Assembly: GCA_047600805.1 (NCBI GenBank)
Contig: JASGKG010000001.1
Coordinates: forward strand, 1,488,001 to 1,552,000
Direction of reading: 5' to 3'
Source of the DNA: JADKHC01 sp047600805
Lineage (GTDB): Bacteria; Verrucomicrobiota; Verrucomicrobiia; Opitutales; Opitutaceae
DNA: 64,000 nucleotides
Shown: positions 12,027-19,803 of the stretch, in pieces
Numbering within the stretch: position 1 is the first letter of the stretch
How the letters are laid out: the number at the start of each line of letters is the position of its first letter
Position numbers and translations under genes: made by a program
Notes under the pieces: generated by a model
Told to the model about the DNA's origin: nothing
The model's database searches: none
Seen by the model: the letters and a program-made list of their open reading frames with translations, nothing else

Positions 12027-12166
12027 GTATATGGGATGCATTTCCATGGGGGCGATAAACGGCCCGTTTCGTAAACGCTCAATGGCCTACGCATGGAGCG
12101 GGTTTTCGTTCAAAATTTTGCTCCTTGGCGTCGCGAGCAAGACAGTTACTTCTACGCTCTGAATCT

Positions 12167-13510
12167 GTGACCAATCCTTCCCACCAAGCCTCTCCACAAA
12201 AACCTCGGGCGCTCTCGCTTGGAGTTATTTTCTTAACTCTTTACATAGACCTAATCGGTTTCTCAATCATCTTCCCTCTCGGGCCCGATCTGCTGCATCA
12301 CTATCTGGAAGTTGAGGGCCAAAACGGCCTTTTGGGCGGGCTGATGGTTTATGTCAGCCATCTCGCGCACGCTCTGGGGAACGACTCGCATTTGCCTGAA
12401 GTTTTGTTCGGCGGCGTCATCAGCTCCATTTTCTCGATCCTTCAGTTTGTCTTCGCGCCGTTCTGGGGTGGCGTCTCAGACAAGCAAGGTCGCCGGAACG
12501 TGCTGAAGCTCACCGTCGCAGGAACAGCCATGAGTTATCTGCTCTGGGTTTTTAGTGGTTCTTTTTGGTTGTTTGTTGTGGCCCGCATGCTCGCAGGAGC
12601 TTTCGGCGGGAATCTATCCGTCGCGACCGCTGCTGTGGCTGACGTGACAACCCGCGAAGAGCGATCGAAGGCGATGGGAATCGTGGGAGCGGCGTTCGGC
12701 CTTGGACTGGTCACCGGCCCTTTGATCGGAGCATTCGCTGCTCACCTCAACCTCCTTAACACCCATCCACAACTAGCTGCTTGGGGTATCAATCCGTTTT
12801 CAGTTCCCGCGTTGATCGCGTTTGCGTTGGGAATGATCAACCTCGTTTGGATCAATCGGCGTTTTAACGAAACGCTCCCACCTGAAAAGCGAGGCCAGGG
12901 TAAAGAGATCCGTCTGCGCAATCCCCTTCGGGCCATTCTTTCTTTGGAAAACGCTCCCGTGCGCAGCATCAATCTCGTGTCGTTCGTCTACCAACTCGCG
13001 TTTGTCGCCATGGAAACGTCGCTGGTGTTTATCGGTTATGACCGGTTCAACTACGGCCCGCGAAACAACGGCATGTTGATGGGCTTTCTCGGCGTTTGCT
13101 CGATCATCACGCAGGGATTTATCGTTCGGAGGCTCGTCAAACACACCAAGGAAACACGCATTTTGAGCAGCGGTCTGATCTTCTCCACCGCAGGGTTTCT
13201 TTGCGTCGGCTTCGCGCCCACTCCGTTGGTTCTATACCTCGGCGTCGCGTTGCTCGCACTCGGAGGCGGCCTCGTTAATCCGTCTACCACCGGTCTTATT
13301 TCACTCTACTCCGAACCGTCCGAGCAAGGGAAAGTCCTCGGCATTTTCAGATCCTTGGGCTCACTCGCGCGTGCAGTCACACCGATCGTCGCAGGTACCA
13401 TTTATTGGAGTAATCACGATCACGGCGCGCAATGGCTGTATTGCATTGCGGCCGCACTCGCCTTGGGCTCATATGTGTTGAGCCTCAAGCTGCCGCAACC
13501 GGCAAAATGA
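12167..13510 (+). CDS. MFS drug-efflux-type transporter (TCR/Tet-like)
   Basis: 447 residues from GTG 12167; TTG 12125 is an alternative start upstream. About 12 membrane helices. The motif FAPFWGGVSDKQGRRNVL after helix 2 matches motif A of the major facilitator superfamily (GxxSDxxGRR), and GLGLVTGPLIGAF in helix 5 matches the motif C of drug/H+ antiporters. An unusually long loop follows the first helix (PDLLHHYLEVEGQNGLLGG and beyond), which is seen in TCR-type proteins. It probably exports a hydrophobic compound across the inner membrane in exchange for protons; the substrate is not visible. The stop overlaps the start of the next gene (ATGA, 13507-13510). Confidence 0.9.
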   Translation: MTNPSHQASPQKPRALSLGVIFLTLYIDLIGFSIIFPLGPDLLHHYLEVEGQNGLLGGLMVYVSHLAHALGNDSHLPEVLFGGVISSIFSILQFVFAPFWGGVSDKQGRRNVLKLTVAGTAMSYLLWVFSGSFWLFVVARMLAGAFGGNLSVATAAVADVTTREERSKAMGIVGAAFGLGLVTGPLIGAFAAHLNLLNTHPQLAAWGINPFSVPALIAFALGMINLVWINRRFNETLPPEKRGQGKEIRLRNPLRAILSLENAPVRSINLVSFVYQLAFVAMETSLVFIGYDRFNYGPRNNGMLMGFLGVCSIITQGFIVRRLVKHTKETRILSSGLIFSTAGFLCVGFAPTPLVLYLGVALLALGGGLVNPSTTGLISLYSEPSEQGKVLGIFRSLGSLARAVTPIVAGTIYWSNHDHGAQWLYCIAAALALGSYVLSLKLPQPAK

Positions 13511-14697
13511 AACGTCTCCGTCCTCTGCTTCAACTCACGATCGCACTCGCGTGTTTACTCGCGTGTAGCTGCAATAGTCGGCGAGATCTGAAGCCAGGCC
13601 GAACCATTATCCGTAAACAGCAGCTGGTGATTCCAGCTCAGATTATTGGCAACCAATTCATCGTCGAAACAAAATGGGACAAACACGGGCCTTGGCGGTT
13701 TTTAATTGATACAGGTTCGTCCGTGACTCTCGTTTCCCCGGAGTTTCAGCGCCGTTACGCGACGGAGAAAGCAGCGCTGGGCGCTCCGGCGATTCATGTG
13801 CGTTCTTCCGAGGGGAAAGCGACGGAACTCCCCGCTGTGACGATTAGATCCATCGAGATCGGCGACGCTCGTTTCGAAAGCGTCCAGGCTTTGATTTTCG
13901 ACTTCAGCGAACTTTCCGCACACCTCGGCGTGAAAATTGACGGCGTGCTGGGTTTTCCGTTGTTCCGCGAAACCGTATTCACGCTCGACTACCCGCAGTC
14001 ACGCTTGGTGATTAAACCCGCCTGGCCCGCTCCTGCTCCCACGCCCGATCTGGGAACAACGATCAAATTCAACAACAACCAGCGCACACCGCTCATCAAC
14101 GTTCGCATCGGTGCAGAAAACGTCGTGGCGCTCATCGATTCAGGAAACGATGGACCGCTGCTGTTGAACCCGGTGGGCAAAAACCCGCAGTTTGCGTTTG
14201 GCCCGCGGCCCGGGGTGGCGGTCAGCACCTTGACGGGCGTTCGCACACAGGAAATCGCCCGCCTTGACCAACCACTCGATATCGGGCCGTTTCGTTTCGA
14301 AAAACCGGTCGTTGATCTTTCGGATCAACTCACCGCGATCGGCGGCGAGATCTTGCGAAATTTTGCCGTCACGTTCGACCAATCGAACAACCAAGTCAGC
14401 TTTCATCGCGAATCCACGAAGCCTATCGCGTCGGCCGCTCGGCGAACCGCCGGCCTGAGCTTTTCCAAGACGCCTACTTACTGGCGAGTCGCAGGAGTCG
14501 TATCAGGATCGCCCGCTGAGGCCGCAGGAATCCAAACCGGTGACTTGGTCACGCGGATCAACGGCGAATCGATCTCCGCATGGAGCTATGCTCGCTACGA
14601 AGCGCAGGTGCGGAGGGCCGAAGAAATCACGTTCACGTTTCTCCGCGGTTCGACCGAAGTACCGGTCGTGGTTTCGTTATTCGATTTGGTTCCGTAA
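13507..14697 (+). CDS. Lipoprotein retropepsin-like aspartic protease with C-terminal PDZ domain
   Basis: 396 residues from ATG 13507, overlapping the MFS stop by four bases. A lipoprotein signal ends in LACLLAC, so Cys near residue 19 is the likely lipidation site. Two pepsin-like half motifs are visible: FLIDTGSSVTLV and ALIDSGNDGPLL, each carrying the D-T/S-G catalytic triad. These make a double-domain aspartyl protease in a single chain. The last ~90 residues form a PDZ domain (YWRVAGVVSGSPAEAAGIQTGD and GDLVTRINGESI). The protein probably acts in the periplasm, anchored to a membrane. Substrate unknown. Coupling to an exporter gene suggests a shared job such as processing an exported peptide, but this is inference. 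Confidence 0.85.
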   Translation: MKRLRPLLQLTIALACLLACSCNSRRDLKPGRTIIRKQQLVIPAQIIGNQFIVETKWDKHGPWRFLIDTGSSVTLVSPEFQRRYATEKAALGAPAIHVRSSEGKATELPAVTIRSIEIGDARFESVQALIFDFSELSAHLGVKIDGVLGFPLFRETVFTLDYPQSRLVIKPAWPAPAPTPDLGTTIKFNNNQRTPLINVRIGAENVVALIDSGNDGPLLLNPVGKNPQFAFGPRPGVAVSTLTGVRTQEIARLDQPLDIGPFRFEKPVVDLSDQLTAIGGEILRNFAVTFDQSNNQVSFHRESTKPIASAARRTAGLSFSKTPTYWRVAGVVSGSPAEAAGIQTGDLVTRINGESISAWSYARYEAQVRRAEEITFTFLRGSTEVPVVVSLFDLVP

Positions 14698-14711
14698 TCG
14701 GGTTCGACTTT

Positions 14712-17585
14712 TCACTCGCGCGCAACAGTGCCGGTCACACGAACCATAGTCGTTGCCGGTTTAAGGCCGACGCTTTCGGCAGTAAGCACAATTTCGCCGG
14801 TTTGCGTGGATGACTGCACCACCACTTGGGCGAATCCGTTAAACAAGCTGCGTTGAACAACAGGCGGCGGAACGGTGATACGGAGGCACCCCAGCCGGGC
14901 AAGTTGAGGAAGCCGGCGACCCCCGCCGTCGAACGGCGTAACAAGGAGTCGTAGCTGATTTTTGCCGTGTGCAAGCATGGCCGGGTCCAATCGAAGGGCC
15001 GGTCCTTCCGCAGAAGTATCCGCACCGCTCATCATCTCACGGCCATTTAGATAAACCGTGGTTTTCGAGCCGAGCGCGGGCAGAAAGAGGTCCAACAGCG
15101 CCGTATCAACCGCGCCGTCGAACACAAACTCTGCCGTAAGTTCGTAGAGTTCGTCGCTCTTGGGCAAAGCAGCTTTCCAATCGCCGAGTTCGTGAAGCGA
15201 CTTCAGCTCGTCTACCGCAGCGACTTCGGACGTAACAGCTTTCTTGATACGGCCGCGCCATTCGGAAACTGGAATCTGCAAAATCGTTGAGTGAAATTGA
15301 TCTGGCTCCAAGCAACTCGGGTCGCCGTTGCCTACTCCGAGAATTTTTCCGCCGGTTACATGGAATCGGATTGCGCTGTTCGCGGTGGGCACCGTTCGTC
15401 CCTGAACATCACGAGCCTCAACTGAGATCACCGTGGCGTCGGTGCCATCTGCCAGCAGCGTTTTACGATCGGCATTCAAGACAAGTTGCGCCACCGGTCC
15501 CGACGTTTCTTGCCGGGCGATTTCGATTCGTTTCCCGCCACGGTACCCGTGCACCTCGAGAACCCCTGCCTCGTAAGGCACACTCCATTCAACCCGATCC
15601 AATTTGGGAACAGGCTTCCTGCCTAACGAACGGCCGTTTAGGAACAATTCAACTTCTTCATGGTTAGTGTAGCACCCTACGGTGATCGGTTGTCCTTCTC
15701 GGCGCGCCCAGTTCCAATGTGGGTAAATGTGCAGCACCGGCGCCTCCGTCCACCACGCGCGCAAATAATAGAAGCTGTCTTTCGGGAAACCGCAGGTGTC
15801 GAAAAGCCCGAATTGGGTGCTGTGCGCCGGAAACCCAAAAGGCGTCGGTTCACCGCGATAATCAAAGCCTGTCCAGAAAAAGAGTCCCGCCAAATATGGC
15901 CGAGCAGCGAAGTGTTTTAGTCCAAGGATGCAGTTCCCGCCTGAATCGCCTTTTGCTTCAGGATTGTGAGGCAAATGCCCGCGTTTGGGATCGGCGAAAT
16001 AAACGCCGCGCGTGCATTGCGTGCTTGTTTCCTCCGTGCCAATGCCCGGCTGGTCGGGAAACTTGGCGTGCTGTTCGTCTGTGCTGCCGTGCGTGTAGTA
16101 ATTGTAGCCCATCACATCGGCAGTGGTCGAACTCCCCGCGCCCCAGCCACCGCTAATCGCCACAGTCGAACGACGCGTTGGATCAAGCCGCTCGGCAATT
16201 GCACGCATCGTCGCCGTCACGCGCGCGCCCTTTTCATTACCTTCGATCGCCCATTCCTCGTTGCCCAACGACCAGATGATCACGCTCGGGTGATTCCGGT
16301 CACGACGAATCAACGACTCGAGATGGCTGAATTGTTCGGCATTCGTTGCCATCAGCCTGTTCTCGTCCAAAACCAGCATCCCCAAGCGGTCGCACGCATC
16401 GAGTAACTCAGGCGTCGGGGGCTCGTGCGACGTCCGATACGCGTTACAACCCATTTCCTTCAGTCGCTTGATCCGAAATTCATGCAGCGCATCCGGCACC
16501 GCCACACCCACTCCCGCGTAGTCTTGGTGGTTGTTGGTTCCTTTGATCGCCAGGTGTTTTCCATTGAGAAAGAAACCTTGGTTGGGATCGAAACGCACGG
16601 TGCGAATCCCGAAACGAGTCTGGTAGCGATCCACCTCCACAGCCCCGACCTTCACGACGGTAACCAACTCGTACAACGTGGGCGTATCAGGAGACCAAAG
16701 TTGCGGCCGCGTGACATCGACTGTCTGGGCCACATCCACCGTGCTCCCAGCCGCCGCCTTTTGGCTCTCGCTGCTGGTATGGCTCACTTCTGCTCCAGAC
16801 GGATCGCGCAAGATCTGTTCAAGCGTAAAGCTCGAAGGCTTGGCGCCGTCGTTCAAGACAGTGGTCACAACGGAAAGAGTCGCTGCTTCGTCTTTCACCG
16901 TGGACGAGACAAACGTTCCCCAGCGAGCGACATGCAAAGGTGCGGTTTTGCTCAACCATACATGTCGGTAAATTCCAGCGCCCTCGTAATACCAGCCCTC
17001 CTCCATCGTCGCGTCCGCACGTACCGTGACAACATTGTCGCCGCCGTAGTTGATGTAGTCGGTCAAATCATAGCTGAACCCCATGGAGCCCGTCGCGTGG
17101 CGCCCCAAGTAAAAACCGTTAATCCACACCACGGAATCGCGAAAAACACCATCGAACTCGATCGATATACGGCGCCCGAAATCGCTGGCCGGCACCGCGA
17201 ATTTTTTCCGATACCACCCGATGCTCCGCTCAGGATAGCGTCGCCCAATCGCCTTGTACCCGTGGCTGTGACTGCCGTCCGCCGCAAACGGAGCTTCCAC
17301 CGCCCAATCATGCGGCAGATCCAAAATTCGCCAGGCGCGGTCGTCGAAACCCGGCGCAGCCGGACCGTCCCCATATCCCGCCTTCGCGACGTACGAGAAG
17401 TAACTCGTGGCGTGGTCAAAATCCCGGGCTGTATCCGTTGCGTGTCCAAAGGAGAACCGCCAATCGGCGTCAAAACGTTGATGCTCACGTTGGCCAAGAT
17501 CCGCTGAAAAACCGAAACGACAACAAAGGACCAAGAAAACGGAACTGCACAAAATCAGCCGAATAGCGGGGTTCATGGGTTCCAT
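14712..17585 (-). CDS. Secreted glycoside hydrolase family 2 beta-galactosidase
   Basis: 957 residues with a Sec signal peptide (hydrophobic 7-28, cleavage near FSA-D). The sugar-binding domain (WYRKKF, WINGFYLG), the immunoglobulin-like domain and the TIM barrel follow in GH2 order. The acid/base Glu lies in IIWSLGNEEW (about residue 443) and the nucleophile Glu in GIGTEET (about 518). KGTNNHQDYAGVGVAVPDAL marks the barrel entry. After the barrel come a DUF4982-type domain (AWWTEAPVLHIYPHWNW) and further beta-rich modules with a DGTDATVISVEARD strand, as in large Bacteroidota and Verrucomicrobiota GH2 enzymes. Likely a periplasmic exo-enzyme acting on beta-galactosides; related GH2 activities cannot be excluded. 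A second Met at 17576 is an equally possible start. Convergent with the protease gene. Confidence 0.9.
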   Translation of the reverse strand: MEPMNPAIRLILCSSVFLVLCCRFGFSADLGQREHQRFDADWRFSFGHATDTARDFDHATSYFSYVAKAGYGDGPAAPGFDDRAWRILDLPHDWAVEAPFAADGSHSHGYKAIGRRYPERSIGWYRKKFAVPASDFGRRISIEFDGVFRDSVVWINGFYLGRHATGSMGFSYDLTDYINYGGDNVVTVRADATMEEGWYYEGAGIYRHVWLSKTAPLHVARWGTFVSSTVKDEAATLSVVTTVLNDGAKPSSFTLEQILRDPSGAEVSHTSSESQKAAAGSTVDVAQTVDVTRPQLWSPDTPTLYELVTVVKVGAVEVDRYQTRFGIRTVRFDPNQGFFLNGKHLAIKGTNNHQDYAGVGVAVPDALHEFRIKRLKEMGCNAYRTSHEPPTPELLDACDRLGMLVLDENRLMATNAEQFSHLESLIRRDRNHPSVIIWSLGNEEWAIEGNEKGARVTATMRAIAERLDPTRRSTVAISGGWGAGSSTTADVMGYNYYTHGSTDEQHAKFPDQPGIGTEETSTQCTRGVYFADPKRGHLPHNPEAKGDSGGNCILGLKHFAARPYLAGLFFWTGFDYRGEPTPFGFPAHSTQFGLFDTCGFPKDSFYYLRAWWTEAPVLHIYPHWNWARREGQPITVGCYTNHEEVELFLNGRSLGRKPVPKLDRVEWSVPYEAGVLEVHGYRGGKRIEIARQETSGPVAQLVLNADRKTLLADGTDATVISVEARDVQGRTVPTANSAIRFHVTGGKILGVGNGDPSCLEPDQFHSTILQIPVSEWRGRIKKAVTSEVAAVDELKSLHELGDWKAALPKSDELYELTAEFVFDGAVDTALLDLFLPALGSKTTVYLNGREMMSGADTSAEGPALRLDPAMLAHGKNQLRLLVTPFDGGGRRLPQLARLGCLRITVPPPVVQRSLFNGFAQVVVQSSTQTGEIVLTAESVGLKPATTMVRVTGTVARE

Positions 17586-17681
17586 CTCAGCCCGTTTCTA
17601 AGGCGCAAGGCGAGCTGAATTAACGTTAAATCACGTTGATTTCACATCGTGCCTCCACTCCCCTCCGCCAAAAACCACAAC

Positions 17682-19526
17682 TTACGCGTTCTGGGCTGCA
17701 GATCCTGCAGCCAGCTCGCGCACTTCGTCTCCTGAAATTGTTTCTCGTTCCAACAGCGCCGTGACGATCGCATCAAGCGTCGGCTTGTGAAGCGTGAGCT
17801 GATCGCGTGTGGAGTTGTACTCCGTCGAAAGCAGCTCTTTCACACAGCCCTCGGCTTCGTGCAGACTTTGCGGGCTGCCGAGCGCCTCGCCTTCATTATT
17901 GGTGAGCGCGAGAAACCCGTTCATCGACATGCCCCATTGAAAAACCATTTGGCGAGCGAGCCGTGAGGCTTCCTGAATATCCCCGGAAGCGCCGCTTGTG
18001 ATGCTTCCGAGAGCGATTTCCTCAGCGATGCGGCCGGCCATCAGGCAGCGGATCCGCGCGAGCACTTGCTCCTTGGAATAGTTTAGGACGTCGCGCTCCG
18101 GAGTAAATTGAGTGCTGCCGAGCGATTTTCCCCGAGGAAGAATCGTCACTTTGTGCAGGCGCATGCTCTCGTCTCCGCTGAGCACTTGCATCAAGGCGTG
18201 CCCGGCTTCGTGCACCGCGACGATGCGTTTGTCCTTCTCCGACATTTCACGGCGCCGTTCGCGTCCCCAGGAAATTTTGTCCTTTGCCTCTTCGATGTCT
18301 CCCCAAGTGATGATCGTCCGCCCGCGGCGCGCGGCATGCAGGGCGCCCTCGTTGACGAGATTGGCGAGGTCCGCACCAGAAAACCCCGGCGTCACTCGGG
18401 CGACTTCGTCCAACTTCACTTCGTCCGAAAACTTAACCGCCGCGCTGTGGACGCGAAGAATTTCTCGGCGGCCGTTTTTATCGGGCAAATCCACCGTCAC
18501 TTGGCGATCGAAGCGACCGGGCCGCAAAAGTGCTTTGTCGATGATCTCCGCTCGATTTGTGGCCGCGAAAACAACCACCGCCGCATCCGTCGCAAAACCG
18601 TCCATTTCCACGAGCAAGGCGTTGAGCGTATGTTCGTGTTCCTGCTGAGCGCCGGAGCCGGACGTATTCGAACGCTGGCGACCGACGGCATCGAGCTCGT
18701 CGATGAAAATAATACTTGGCGCGTTCTCGCGGGCTTTCTTGAACAACGAGCGTATCCGCGAGGCCCCTACACCTACGTACATCTCGACGAAATCGGAACC
18801 GCTGAGGCTGTAAAACTTGGCATTCGCCTCTCCGGCCACGGCTTTCGCCAGCATCGTTTTCCCCGTTCCCGGAGGCCCGACGAGAAGGACGCCTCGAGGC
18901 ATGCGGCCGCCGGCAGCGGCGAAACGTTCGGGCTTTTTCAGAAATTCGACGATCTCAGAAACTTCTTCCTTCGCCTCATCACATCCTGCCACCGACGAAA
19001 ACTTCACGGTCGAATGCACCGGCTGGAAAGTTTTTGGAACGATCAACCCTGTGCGGGCGCCAAGGTGCTCGCCAATAAAAACCACCAAAGCGATGGCGAA
19101 AAGCCAGCTTGTGACCTGCCCCACGATACGAAACGTGGCTGCCGTCGTCTCGCGGGCGGCCATGGGGCGTCGCGGAATTGCGGTCAGCGCCAAGGAGCCT
19201 TCGCGAAATTTCTGCCCACGCAGCGACTTCACGTCTTCGTCCGTGAGCCGCGCCGTGGAACGCCAGAATACCGCACCGCTGGTGTTTTCGCTGGCGTGTT
19301 TGCCGACCAACTCAGCGAGGCCCGGCGTCTCTGAATAAAAACCGATTTTGCCTTCGATCAGGCGTCCTTCCCCGGCTGCAGTCAAAAATTCCAGGGCCGA
19401 AACTTCGCGGATCTCCGAGGGTGCGGCATCGGCCAAAATGGGGGTCCGAAAATACCGTTCGCCGATTTTCGTTCCGACAAAAACCACAGCGATCGCGATC
19501 AACAGCCACCACCTACGTTTATTCAT
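17682..19526 (-). CDS. ftsH: ATP-dependent zinc metalloprotease FtsH family
   Basis: 614 residues. Two membrane helices (about 5-19 and 135-152) bracket a ~115-residue extracytoplasmic domain. The AAA module follows, with Walker A GPPGTGKTM (about 217-225), pore loop FVEMYVGVG, Walker B IIFIDELDAVG, and second-region-of-homology arginines in LLRPGRFDRQ. The peptidase zinc motif HEAGH is at 439-443, and the downstream AEEIALGSITSGASGDI region carries the third zinc ligand. FtsH is a hexameric membrane protease for damaged membrane proteins and short-lived regulators. The C-terminus is compact, ending soon after the peptidase domain. Verrucomicrobial genomes often have more than one FtsH, so this may be a paralogue. 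Transcribed in the same direction as the GH2 gene, 96 bases upstream of it. Confidence 0.93.
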   Translation of the reverse strand: MNKRRWWLLIAIAVVFVGTKIGERYFRTPILADAAPSEIREVSALEFLTAAGEGRLIEGKIGFYSETPGLAELVGKHASENTSGAVFWRSTARLTDEDVKSLRGQKFREGSLALTAIPRRPMAARETTAATFRIVGQVTSWLFAIALVVFIGEHLGARTGLIVPKTFQPVHSTVKFSSVAGCDEAKEEVSEIVEFLKKPERFAAAGGRMPRGVLLVGPPGTGKTMLAKAVAGEANAKFYSLSGSDFVEMYVGVGASRIRSLFKKARENAPSIIFIDELDAVGRQRSNTSGSGAQQEHEHTLNALLVEMDGFATDAAVVVFAATNRAEIIDKALLRPGRFDRQVTVDLPDKNGRREILRVHSAAVKFSDEVKLDEVARVTPGFSGADLANLVNEGALHAARRGRTIITWGDIEEAKDKISWGRERRREMSEKDKRIVAVHEAGHALMQVLSGDESMRLHKVTILPRGKSLGSTQFTPERDVLNYSKEQVLARIRCLMAGRIAEEIALGSITSGASGDIQEASRLARQMVFQWGMSMNGFLALTNNEGEALGSPQSLHEAEGCVKELLSTEYNSTRDQLTLHKPTLDAIVTALLERETISGDEVRELAAGSAAQNA

Positions 19527-19666
19527 CCCGTTTTCGTCGGGCTCGCTCTGCGGCGGTTTAGTGAGTTCACCCTATTTGAACAAATTTCTTACAATCATTT
19601 TGGCGTTTCAGCCGACGCTCTCGTGTAACCGCGTCGGGCTTTCAAAACGTGGGCACATGACGCAAC

Positions 19667-19686
19667 TTTCGCGTCACTGCGCGAAA
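19667..19686. promoter_or_regulatory. Perfect inverted repeat in the ftsH / sensor-kinase divergent region
   Basis: TTTCGCG and CGCGAAA arms of seven bases are separated by six bases (TCACTG). The repeat lies between the divergent ftsH (start 19526) and hybrid kinase (start 19804) genes. The symmetry is that of a dimeric regulator site. A second palindrome, GCTTCGCGAAGC, lies at 19745-19756, also with a TCGCGA core. No T-run follows either, so a terminator is unlikely. Confidence 0.35.
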
Positions 19687-19803
19687 CCGCTAAATATTCC
19701 GCCAACAGCACCCTTTCTTCCGGTCGGTCCATCAGGTAACCGTTGCTTCGCGAAGCTTGTGTAGATCAGTTTTTTCGACATTCTGTAGGACCCCAAAGGA
19801 AAG

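Noticed and set aside
16425..17507. A 360-codon plus-strand open frame
   Set aside because: It is antisense to the GH2 gene, whose catalytic motifs are clear.
18108..19334. A 408-codon plus-strand open frame
   Set aside because: It is antisense to ftsH and is a compositional shadow.
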